23,872 nt of DNA from positions 1 to 23,872 of the forward strand of contig JAZGDL010000261.1 in assembly GCA_036477795.1 (NCBI GenBank). Reading direction: 5' to 3'. The notes beneath the pieces were generated by a model, which saw only the letters and a program-made list of their open reading frames with translations, had not been told where the DNA came from and searched no databases. Positions 7,324-12,802 of the stretch are shown in pieces (position 1 is the stretch's first letter; the number at the start of each line of letters is the position of its first letter). The stretch is from JAZGDL01 sp036477795. GTDB lineage: Bacteria > Planctomycetota > Phycisphaerae > UBA1845. Made by a program: the position numbers and the translations under genes.

Positions 7324-7785
7324 CTACGGCTTGGCCGGGGTGCCGCTCTTGGCTGGAGCATTCACCGGTTTTGCTTCCGAGGGTTTTGCGCCTGTCACGG
7401 ACCGCTCCGCACTGCCGTTGGGTCCCACAACGCAACGCCCCACAAACACCGCGCCGTCCGCGACCTCCAGCCGCGCCGTATGTAGGTCGCCCTCGAGCTT
7501 GGCTGTACTGGTCAGGCGTATCTTTCCGCTTGCTCGAAGATTCCCTTTCACCTCGCCTTCCACATCAATGCTGCCGGCAGAGACTTCGCCGTCCAGCCGG
7601 GCCCCCTCAGCCACCAGCAGGTGTCCCTTGGTCTGAATCTGGCCTTCGAACCGGCCGAGATGCTGAACGCTTTTCTCGAACGTGAGTTCGCCCTTGAACA
7701 CCGCGTCGGGGCCGATGATCGTTGCCTGGTCACCGCCGGATCCGGCTGCCATGGTACTCTCCTTCCGATTCTCGCCCGATTTCAT
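7324..7785 (-). CDS. Bactofilin family polymer-forming protein
   Basis: A 153-residue bactofilin. The domain spans about residues 20-125, with the typical TIIGPDAVFKGELTFEKSV opening and repeating beta-helix turns (GRFEGQIQTKGHLLVAEGA, LDGEVSAGSIDVEGEVKG, IRLTSTAKLEGDLHTARL). The C-terminal tail is Pro/Ala/Lys-rich and likely disordered. Two starts are well supported on the minus strand: ATG 7785 with AGGAGG five bases upstream, and ATG 7752 with GGAGAG about four bases upstream. The longer form is given; the shorter would begin MAAGSGGDQ and is closer to most family members. It is the first gene of the tight bactofilin-bactofilin-glycosyltransferase block. The product is expected to form filaments on the inner membrane. 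Confidence 0.9.
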   Translation of the reverse strand: MKSGENRKESTMAAGSGGDQATIIGPDAVFKGELTFEKSVQHLGRFEGQIQTKGHLLVAEGARLDGEVSAGSIDVEGEVKGNLRASGKIRLTSTAKLEGDLHTARLEVADGAVFVGRCVVGPNGSAERSVTGAKPSEAKPVNAPAKSGTPAKP

Positions 7786-7869
7786 CCGCGCCTCCTGTAT
7801 ATGTCTGTAATATGTTTGGCTGTCCGCAAAATATTATACCTCACCCGTGCGGCCTTACAACGCCGCCGA

Positions 7870-8304
7870 TCAGTTCATGTTCTCAGGCCGGGGCGGACGG
7901 CGGCGGCGTGCCTGGACTAAGTGCAGGCGGGCCTCCCGCAGCAAGGTGCCATTGCACAGAATCTGCACCCGATACTCGCCCGGCTCCGGGAACACCAGCC
8001 CGTGAAATTGCAAAGACAGGTTTGCGATGGCCCGGGGGTCCTTGAAATGGACCACCCCCTGCCCCCGCACGATCGGCCTGCGGGCTTCCTCCGAGTCCAC
8101 GATACAGATAGTCACCGGCGTCGTATTACGGCCCTCGGTCATCGACACGTGCACGCACAACTGCGGGTGCGTCACCGGAAACCCCGCGGCGTGAATCGTG
8201 CTGAAAATGCCGATCAGCGACTGTTTGCCGGTGATCCGGTCAGTGATGATCTGATCGCAGATCGTCAACGAAAGAATGTCCGGTTCCAAGCCGGTCTTAC
8301 CCAT
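7870..8304 (-). CDS. DUF6941-like protein of unknown function
   Basis: A 144-residue soluble protein beginning MGKTGLEPDILSLTICDQ. The middle part, DRITGKQSLIGIFSTIHA followed by FPVTHPQLCVHV, resembles the DUF6941 family as I remember it (a conserved small beta-sandwich-like domain with an ICD...GKxSLIGIF pattern). The last part reads FPEPGEYRVQILCNGTLL, typical of a beta-sandwich that senses or binds something, and ends in a basic tail. The frame stays open to a TTG at 8376, but that start lies inside repeat copy B, so ATG 8304 is chosen; only a weak GGGG precedes it. It is 84 bp upstream of the bactofilin gene and in the same direction. No function can be assigned. Confidence 0.7.
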   Translation of the reverse strand: MGKTGLEPDILSLTICDQIITDRITGKQSLIGIFSTIHAAGFPVTHPQLCVHVSMTEGRNTTPVTICIVDSEEARRPIVRGQGVVHFKDPRAIANLSLQFHGLVFPEPGEYRVQILCNGTLLREARLHLVQARRRRPPRPENMN

Positions 8305-8336
8305 CCCCAGGAATCCACCTACATTTGGGAGCGCTG

Positions 8337-8446
8337 ATTCGTTCGCCAACCTTCGTCCAAAGCCCACGGATCGCAATCCGTGGGTCGTCGAACCACCGTT
8401 TCACGCCCCGGTCAATGGTTGTTCGCTATTGTAATGCTGCGGTGTT
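8337..8446. repeat. Palindrome-centred repeat, copy B
   Basis: The core 8363-8384 matches copy A with one change (CCCACGGATCG + CAATCCGTGGG). The flanks ATTCGTTCGCCAAC, GTCGAACCAC and GTTTCACGCC are shared, and similarity with copy A continues to about GTTCGCTATTG. It lies upstream of the divergent DUF6941-like gene and sucC. Confidence 0.85.
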
Positions 8447-8461
8447 AAACACAACAGCGCT

Positions 8462-8560
8462 AATCCGTTCGCGAATCCGCCTGTAAAGCCCACGGATTGC
8501 AATCCGTGGGCTTTTCGAGCACAGGTTTGCGTTTCCAAGCGGTCGCGGTAAGAATGCTTT
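8462..8560. repeat. Palindrome-centred repeat, copy C
   Basis: The core 8489-8510 is the perfect 22-bp palindrome of copy A. The left flank (ATCCGTTCGCGAATC) is shared, while the right flank is more diverged (TTTTCGAGCACAGGTTT). It is 80 bp before the sucC start, so it may overlap the sucC promoter. Copies B and C are only 16 bp apart, in the same orientation. Confidence 0.8.
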
Positions 8561-8589
8561 ACAGGACGCTACAATGGAGAGTGCGCGTC

Positions 8590-9753
8590 GTGAAAGTCCA
8601 TGAATTTCAAGCCCGACGGTTGCTCGCCGACGCCGGTGTGCCCGTTCCGCCATCCCAGGTGGTCGAGACCGTGGAACAGGCCCGGGACGCCTACGCCGAG
8701 ATCGGCGGCACCGTGGTGGTCAAAGCCCAGGTCTTCGCCGGTGGACGCGGTAAAGCCGGCTTCGTAAAGCTCTGCAACAACGCTGACGAAGTCCAGCAAG
8801 CCGCCCGGTTCATGCTCACCAATCGCATGGTCTCCAAACAGACCACCGCCCAAGGCGTAGCGGTCAAGAAGCTGCTCATCGCCGGCGCCGTGGACATCGA
8901 GTCCGAGTTCTACATGGCTGTCGTCGTCGATCGCGCCAGGAACCGCCCGGTGGCCATGGTCTCCCGCGAGGGCGGCGTCGAGATCGAGGAGGTGGCTGCC
9001 ACGAATCCCCAGGCCATCGTCAAGGAGTGGCTCGATCCCCACCTGGGCCTGCTCCCTTTCCAGGCCGCCAGGCTCATCCGGGCCTTGGGCCTGACCGACA
9101 AGCAACAAGCCCGTGACGCCAATAAGATACTGACGGGCCTGGTCAAAGTCTTCAGCGAACACGATTGCGCCCTGGCGGAGATCAACCCGCTGGTCCGCAC
9201 CCCCGACGGCAAGGTCCTGGCCATCGACGCCAAGATGAACTTCGACGACAACGCCATCTTCCGCCACCAGGTGCTTGCCGAGATGTTCGATCCCGCCGAG
9301 GAGAACCCCAACGAGCTGCGGGCCAAGGAGCACAACCTCTCCTACATCGCCCTGGACGGCAACATCGGCTGCCTGGTGAACGGCGCCGGCCTGGCCATGG
9401 CTACCATGGACATCATCAAGCTGCACGGCGGTGATCCCGCCAACTTTCTCGACGTCGGCGGCTCGGTCACTACCGAAGGGGCTGTCGAAGCCTTCCGCAT
9501 CATCCTCTCCGACGAGAAGGTCAAAGGAGTGCTGGTCAACATTTTCGGCGGCATCGCCAAGTGCGACACCATAGCCGAGGCCCTCATCGCCGCCGCCAAA
9601 CAGGTCGGCTTCAAGGTCCCCGTGGTCGTCCGCCTCGAAGGAACCAACGTCGAACGGGCCCGCCGGCTACTCAAAGAAGCCGACATCCCCCAACTGATAA
9701 CCGCTCAGGACCTGACCGACGCCGCCCAAAAAGTCTGCGCCCAAGTTGGTTGA
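8590..9753 (+). CDS. sucC: Succinyl-CoA ligase (ADP/GDP-forming), beta subunit
   Basis: SucC pairs with SucD to make the TCA-cycle enzyme that converts succinyl-CoA to succinate with formation of ATP or GTP. The N-terminal ATP-grasp domain starts VKVHEFQARRLLADAGVPVP and contains GTVVVKAQVFAGGRGKAGFVKL (split here: VVVKAQVFAG, GRGKAGFVKL). The metal-binding and C-terminal parts include ALAEINPLV, DAKMNFDDNA, GCLVNGAGLAMATMDIIK, FLDVGGS and VNIFGGIAKCD. GTG 8590 gives 387 residues, the usual family length (about 388), and has GGAGAG eight bases upstream. An ATG at 8554 is possible but would add an untypical 12-residue extension. No sucD follows; the next 300 bp are repeat-derived. SucD must be encoded elsewhere if the enzyme is functional. 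Confidence 0.95.
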   Translation: MKVHEFQARRLLADAGVPVPPSQVVETVEQARDAYAEIGGTVVVKAQVFAGGRGKAGFVKLCNNADEVQQAARFMLTNRMVSKQTTAQGVAVKKLLIAGAVDIESEFYMAVVVDRARNRPVAMVSREGGVEIEEVAATNPQAIVKEWLDPHLGLLPFQAARLIRALGLTDKQQARDANKILTGLVKVFSEHDCALAEINPLVRTPDGKVLAIDAKMNFDDNAIFRHQVLAEMFDPAEENPNELRAKEHNLSYIALDGNIGCLVNGAGLAMATMDIIKLHGGDPANFLDVGGSVTTEGAVEAFRIILSDEKVKGVLVNIFGGIAKCDTIAEALIAAAKQVGFKVPVVVRLEGTNVERARRLLKEADIPQLITAQDLTDAAQKVCAQVG

Positions 9754-10060
9754 GAATCTCTCGGTCAAGGTCGCGACCGACTGATCCGCAATCGTAGGGG
9801 TAGGAAGGGATTCTCGGGCTGGGTGGCCCTGGGTGGTTGCCTAATCAGAGACGCGACCGTGAGGGAGCGTGCCGGTCGCACCACCATCATGGGCGTTTCC
9901 GCTCCGGATCGGGGATTCCGCTACGTGGAGCGCGGACCCGCCGATTATGTCAGCTCGCCCCTTCCTTTTTGTCCTGTAGAAAGCTACAGTAGATTGGCCT
10001 TTTGGCGCAGGGTCGGATTCAAGCGAGGCACTCCGGTTTTTGAGAGTGAGGAGGTGCAAA
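9754..10060. repeat. Non-coding gap with degenerate repeat elements
   Basis: Right after the sucC stop, GAGAATCTCTCGGTC resembles the ACCGAGAATCCCTTCTCGGT hairpin seen elsewhere, and AAGGGATTCTCGG (9808-9820) is the same word inverted. At about 9850-9872, GCGACCGTGAGGGAGC is an inverted, diverged copy of the GCTCCCTTACGGTCGC repeat. The remainder (about 9880-10050) becomes more A/T-rich and must contain the promoter of the next gene. No gene is supported here. Confidence 0.55.
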
Positions 10061-10750
10061 ATGCGGCTTTTGGCATTCTTCCCCGGATTCTTTCTCGTTT
10101 CCCTTCCATTCTTCGCTTTCAACCAGGTTTCCTTTGCACAGGGACAAACCGTCTTCTTTGAGGATTTTGAAACGGGGGACCCCTTGCCGGAGGGGTGGAC
10201 GGTGACAGGCAATCCCGAAATCTTATGGCATATTGCCGAGGATGGAGAGTGTTTGGCCCAGACGCAGATGGGCGCATACAATCTCGGCCCTGGCGCCTGT
10301 GACTATAACACCGGGGGCACGAGTTTCGGCCGGCTCAAATCGCCGCCTTTTTTCTTAACGGGCGACCCTCCATATACCCTTTCCTTTCAATTTATCCGCC
10401 AGGTAGATTCCGGTGGGGATAATACCTGCGCGACGATCGAGGATGTAAATTCCCCAGCATCAGAAGGACTTGGCTGCCCCACAGACAACTCAGGGACCCT
10501 CCAGTCTGCGGAAGTCCAAATCCCAAACTCTCCGGCTTGGGCTGGGCGAGAGGTCACCATTGAATTTCAATTCATTGCAAACCAGTTTGGCAATAACAAC
10601 CCCGGCTGGTTCGTCGATAATGTTGAGGTCCGAAACTCCACCGAGCCGCCCGTCCCCACCGTTTCCGAATGGGGTCTCATCATCCTAACCCTGCTCCTGC
10701 TCACCTCGGGCACCCTGGTGCATCGGCATCGTCGGTCGGTGGCGGCGTAG
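10061..10750 (+). CDS. Exported IPTLxxWG-CTERM surface protein
   Basis: A 229-residue secreted protein. Residues 1-27 are a signal peptide (MRLLAFFPGFFLVSLPFFAF... ending VSFAQ). The body (about 30-195) looks like a jelly-roll/MAM-like beta-sandwich: it opens FFEDFETGDPLPEGWTVTG and closes with NNPGWFVDNVEVRN, a pattern common in extracellular carbohydrate- or cell-adhesion domains. The C-terminus VPTVSEWGLIILTLLLLTSG followed by TLVHRHRR is an IPTLxxWG-type sorting signal: motif, one transmembrane helix, basic tail. Such proteins are thought to be processed by an exosortase (XrtH-type). ATG 10061 is preceded by a strong GGAGGTG; the in-frame TTG at 10040 is not used. The gene is visibly poorer in G+C than its neighbours, except for its sorting-signal end, which is duplicated at 11647-11739. 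Confidence 0.85.
   Translation: MRLLAFFPGFFLVSLPFFAFNQVSFAQGQTVFFEDFETGDPLPEGWTVTGNPEILWHIAEDGECLAQTQMGAYNLGPGACDYNTGGTSFGRLKSPPFFLTGDPPYTLSFQFIRQVDSGGDNTCATIEDVNSPASEGLGCPTDNSGTLQSAEVQIPNSPAWAGREVTIEFQFIANQFGNNNPGWFVDNVEVRNSTEPPVPTVSEWGLIILTLLLLTSGTLVHRHRRSVAA
10658..10750. repeat. 93-bp direct repeat (left): IPTL-CTERM coding end
   Basis: Matches 11647-11739 at 90 of 93 positions, including synonymous sites. The match starts at the codons for the sorting motif (TVSEWG) and ends at the stop codon. The surface-protein body upstream is not duplicated. Confidence 0.92.
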
Positions 10751-10907
10751 GCGAGCGTTCTGGTGTTCCTGCCTGGGCCCGGGGTACCATGCTTCACTGG
10801 GCTGGGCGGCTGAGATCGAATCGCCCCGTCTTGCGGCCTTCGAGGAGGTGGGTACTGCCGCGCGAGGGGAGCAAACTCGCCCCCGGCATCATCTGTCGTA
10901 CGGACGA

Positions 10908-10936
10908 TTGACGTCGGGCCGAACGTGCAATATACG
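10908..10936 (+). promoter_or_regulatory. Probable promoter of mntA-hepT, leaderless geometry
   Basis: TTGACG (10908-10913), a 17-bp spacer and TATACG (10931-10936) form a good sigma-70-type promoter. The -10 ends only seven bases before the mntA ATG, so transcription would start at or just before the start codon. Confidence 0.6.
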
Positions 10937-10943
10937 AAGGGCC

Positions 10944-11234
10944 ATGGTTGCCGATGCCGGATTGCAGAGCCACCGCGAGGCCATCCTACGGGTGGCCGGC
11001 GAACACGGGGCGTCGAACGTGCGCGTCTTCGGGTCAGTGGCACGTGGCGACACTCGTCCGGACAGTGACGTCGATTTTCTGGTGGACCTTGATCCCGGCA
11101 GAAGCCTGCTCGATCTCGGTGGTCTGCTGATGCGCTTGCAGGAACTGCTCGGGCGGCGAGTCGATGTCGTCACCGAACGGGGGCTGCGCCGACGCATTCG
11201 AGACCGTGTCCTCAACGAGGCCATTCGGCTATGA
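10944..11234 (+). CDS. mntA: MntA-like nucleotidyltransferase antitoxin (MNT domain)
   Basis: A 96-residue minimal nucleotidyltransferase. The hallmark VFGSVARGDTRPDSDVDFLV (residues about 31-50) has the GS motif and the DxD metal-binding aspartates (DSDVD). In MntA/HepT modules this protein adds AMP units to a tyrosine of the HEPN toxin and so neutralises it. The C-terminus VDVVTERGLRRRIRDRVLNE is typical of the family. ATG 10944 is chosen over an upstream in-frame start (10848) because it gives the family N-terminus and sits just after a promoter-like sequence. Its stop overlaps the hepT start (ATGA, 11231-11234). The module lies between two copies of the IPTL-CTERM coding end. Confidence 0.9.
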   Translation: MVADAGLQSHREAILRVAGEHGASNVRVFGSVARGDTRPDSDVDFLVDLDPGRSLLDLGGLLMRLQELLGRRVDVVTERGLRRRIRDRVLNEAIRL

Positions 11235-11578
11235 GGGACGATCGTGATCGCTTGCTTGACGTGCTGGAGGCCATCGAGCGCATCGACAAGCACGCCGTTC
11301 GAGGACGGCAGGCATTCCAGGCGGACGAACTCATTCAGACATGGATGATCCATCACCTGCAGATCATCGGCGAGGCTTGTCGCAGTGTCTCCGACGATCT
11401 CAAGCTGCGCTTCCCACAAGTTCCTTGGGCCAAGATTACGGGAATGCGCAACATCCTCGTGCACCAGTACTTTGGCATCGACACGCAGGCTGTCTGGGCC
11501 GCCGTTGCCGACGATCTTCCCGCCCTGGGCAAGCACATTGAACAGATGCTCGCTCAGATGTCCGACGAATCTGAGTGA
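11231..11578 (+). CDS. hepT: HepT-like HEPN ribonuclease toxin
   Basis: A 115-residue all-helical HEPN protein (formerly DUF86). The catalytic RX4H motif with the following Tyr is intact: RNILVHQY (residues about 75-82), which matches the RX4HXY form in which the tyrosine is the site of AMP addition by MntA. Other family features are DELIQTWMIHHLQIIGEA near the middle and the conserved acidic N-terminus (DDRDRLLDVLEAIERI). In characterised systems HepT cleaves RNA, including tRNA. It overlaps mntA by 4 bp, so the pair is one transcript and looks intact and functional. TA modules of this type are mobile and often sit in accessory DNA, as here. Confidence 0.92.
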   Translation: MRDDRDRLLDVLEAIERIDKHAVRGRQAFQADELIQTWMIHHLQIIGEACRSVSDDLKLRFPQVPWAKITGMRNILVHQYFGIDTQAVWAAVADDLPALGKHIEQMLAQMSDESE

Positions 11579-11634
11579 CACGCATTAAGCAACGCACACC
11601 GGGCCTTTGACCCCGTTCCGGGGTCCTCCGGCCC

Positions 11635-11739
11635 ATGGGCCTCACCACCGTCTCCGAATGGGGTCTCATCATCCTAACCCTGCTCCTGCTCACCTCGGGC
11701 ACCCTGGTGCATCGGCATCGTCGGTCGGCGGCGGGGTAG
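11635..11739 (+). pseudogene. Stranded IPTL-CTERM sorting-signal fragment
   Basis: A 34-codon ORF, MGLTTVSEWGLIILTLLLLT and so on to HRHRRSAAG, which is only the sorting signal of the gene at 10061-10750 with no exported domain. An in-frame stop at 11608 closes the frame upstream, and there is no signal peptide or clear ribosome binding site. It is either the remnant of a second IPTL-CTERM gene or a copy of the first gene's 3' end made when the mntA-hepT segment entered. Confidence 0.8.
11647..11739. repeat. 93-bp direct repeat (right): IPTL-CTERM coding end
   Basis: The second copy of 10658-10750, with three substitutions. The two copies are offset by 989 bp and bracket 896 bp containing mntA and hepT. 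Confidence 0.92.
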
Positions 11740-11816
11740 TTGGGGGCAATGAAACCGACGCGTCGGGCGGGTCGCCCTGGGGCGCCGTGTCCTCTTTGCG
11801 CGATGGCGCGGACCGT

Positions 11817-11845
11817 TTGACCTGGTGGGCGTTTTTCCGTACAAT
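11817..11845 (+). promoter_or_regulatory. Promoter for the RHH antitoxin gene
   Basis: TTGACC (11817-11822), a 17-bp spacer and TACAAT (11840-11845) match sigma-70 consensus well. The gene's ATG follows 32 bp after the -10 element. An autorepressor site for the RHH protein would be expected around here. Confidence 0.65.
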
Positions 11846-11877
11846 TGAGTTGTAGGTACGGGTTTGCGGATAATCCC

Positions 11878-12117
11878 ATGGACGCCAACGGAATCATTCC
11901 GGTCGACGAAGAACTTCGCCGTCGTGTTGAACGGCTGGCGCGTGTAAACGGCGCGAGCGAGGCGGACCTGGTTCGCGAGGCCCTTGAAGAATACTGCGCC
12001 GCCCACGAAGGCGGTGAAAGTTGCTATGACCGCCTTGAGCGGGCCGGGCTCATCGGTTGTGTGGAGGACGCCCCACCCGATCTAAGCACCAATCCTGACC
12101 ATCTTCAAGTGGGGTAG
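11878..12117 (+). CDS. RHH-type antitoxin, without a toxin gene
   Basis: A 79-residue protein with an N-terminal ribbon-helix-helix DNA-binding domain: PVDEELRRRVERLARVNGAS followed by EADLVREALEEYC. The C-terminal part (YDRLERAGLIGCVEDAPPDL, then STNPDH) is the toxin-wrapping tail typical of small RHH antitoxins that precede a PIN-domain (VapC-like) toxin. ATG 11878 is chosen; the in-frame TTG at 11845 lies inside the promoter. No toxin follows: the stop codon is supplied by the first bases of the 106-bp repeat at 12114. The last residues (HLQVG) probably replace the native C-terminal end. It is an orphan, maybe decaying or acting as an anti-toxin for toxins elsewhere. Confidence 0.8.
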   Translation: MDANGIIPVDEELRRRVERLARVNGASEADLVREALEEYCAAHEGGESCYDRLERAGLIGCVEDAPPDLSTNPDHLQVG

Positions 12118-12219
12118 GGCAGGTCGTTGACCTGCCTTTACCATCCGGTGTGGAGCGAATGTCACCCGTGTGTCAACGGGATGGTGAAGGCAGGTGAATC
12201 ACCTGCCCTACGCAACTCA
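12114..12219. repeat. 106-bp palindromic repeat, copy 1
   Basis: It has outer inverted ends GTAGGGCAGGT / ACCTGCCCTAC and inner hairpins GGCAGGTCGTTGACCTGCC and GGCAGGTGAATCACCTGCC. The ends pair further through TTTACCATCC / GGATGGTGAA (roughly). The RHH gene's TAG stop lies in its second to fourth bases. Confidence 0.9.
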
Positions 12220-12421
12220 TCCCATCACTGTAGGGCCTGTCGATTTAATCGGGTTTCCCGAAATCGACACCCCTTCGATGGCCTGGCGCGTGCTCCGAAC
12301 CCAGGGTTCGGGGACCCGAAAACACCATTCCATGCAAAGGTGCGCAAATGGGAGTTCGGGGGACATACACCTTATCTCTCATGGAAATGACGGACATCCA
12401 CCTCATTCCGACCTGAGCGAG
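12220..12421. other. Non-coding segment between the two 106-bp repeats
   Basis: About 200 bp with no supported gene. It contains an inverted repeat GTCGATTTAATCGGG / CCCGAAATCGAC (12239-12270) and a stretch GTTCGGGGGACATACACC that reminds me of sequences next to REP-associated transposases, but no transposase is present. It may be the remains of a mobile element. Confidence 0.4.
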
Positions 12422-12528
12422 GTAGGGCAGGTCGTTGACCTGCCTTTACCATCCGGTGTGGAGCGAATGTCACCCGTGTGTCAGCGGGATGGTGAAGGCA
12501 GATGAATCACCTGCCCTAACGCAACTCA
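12422..12528. repeat. 106-bp palindromic repeat, copy 2
   Basis: Nearly identical to 12114-12219 in the same orientation. Differences are a few substitutions (for example GTGTGTCAGCGGG versus GTGTGTCAACGGG) and one extra A near the right end. Confidence 0.9.
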
Positions 12529-12566
12529 CGTCGGGGACGCAGGTGGTTCGGCATCGCCGGTGGGTC

Positions 12567-12660
12567 GGTGCCCCATCCTCTCTGAGGGTGGGAGACTGAC
12601 TCTCCACGGTCAGTTCCGTTCCTGCATTCCGTCCTCCACCCCTGGAAGGGGTGGGGCACC
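12567..12660. repeat. Two-hairpin repeat element, diverged copy 3
   Basis: The ends are GGTGCCCC (12567-12574) and GGGGCACC (12653-12660). Hairpins CCATCCTC-TCT-GAGGGTGG on the left and CCACCCCTGGAAGGGGTGG on the right have the same plan as 3094-3200, but the spacer (ACTGACTCTCCACGGTCAGT, itself palindromic) is different. Confidence 0.7.
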
Positions 12661-12682
12661 CGCGCCATAATAGGAGACTGTC

Positions 12683-12802
12683 ATGACGATGCCCAAACGT
12701 GCAAGACCGATCAGAGCCCTGAGCGCAAGCGACGGGTCGAGGTCGAGAAACCCCGCGCTGGCGCTTGGGGCTCGGATAAGCTTACGCCGACATGGACGTT
12801 GA
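12683..12802 (+). CDS. Small Arg-rich ORF, possible leader peptide
   Basis: A 39-codon ORF (MTMPKRARPIRALSASDGSR and so on to SLRRHGR) with a good AGGAG six bases before its ATG. It ends by overlapping the first 11 bases of the flavoprotein gene, which itself has no Shine-Dalgarno. Nine of 39 residues are arginine, four of them encoded by AGA/AGG, codons expected to be rare in such a GC-rich genome. It could be a translational-coupling or attenuation leader. GC-rich random ORFs also tend to be Arg-rich, so this remains uncertain. Confidence 0.3.
   Translation: MTMPKRARPIRALSASDGSRSRNPALALGARISLRRHGR

Noticed and set aside
9823..10161. Plus-strand ORF of 112 aa before the IPTL-CTERM gene
   Set aside because: It starts in repeat-derived DNA and overlaps the signal peptide of a well-supported gene in another frame.
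12220..12421. Insertion sequence with transposase
   Set aside because: There is no ORF and no transposase motif; only palindromes and a faintly familiar word remain.
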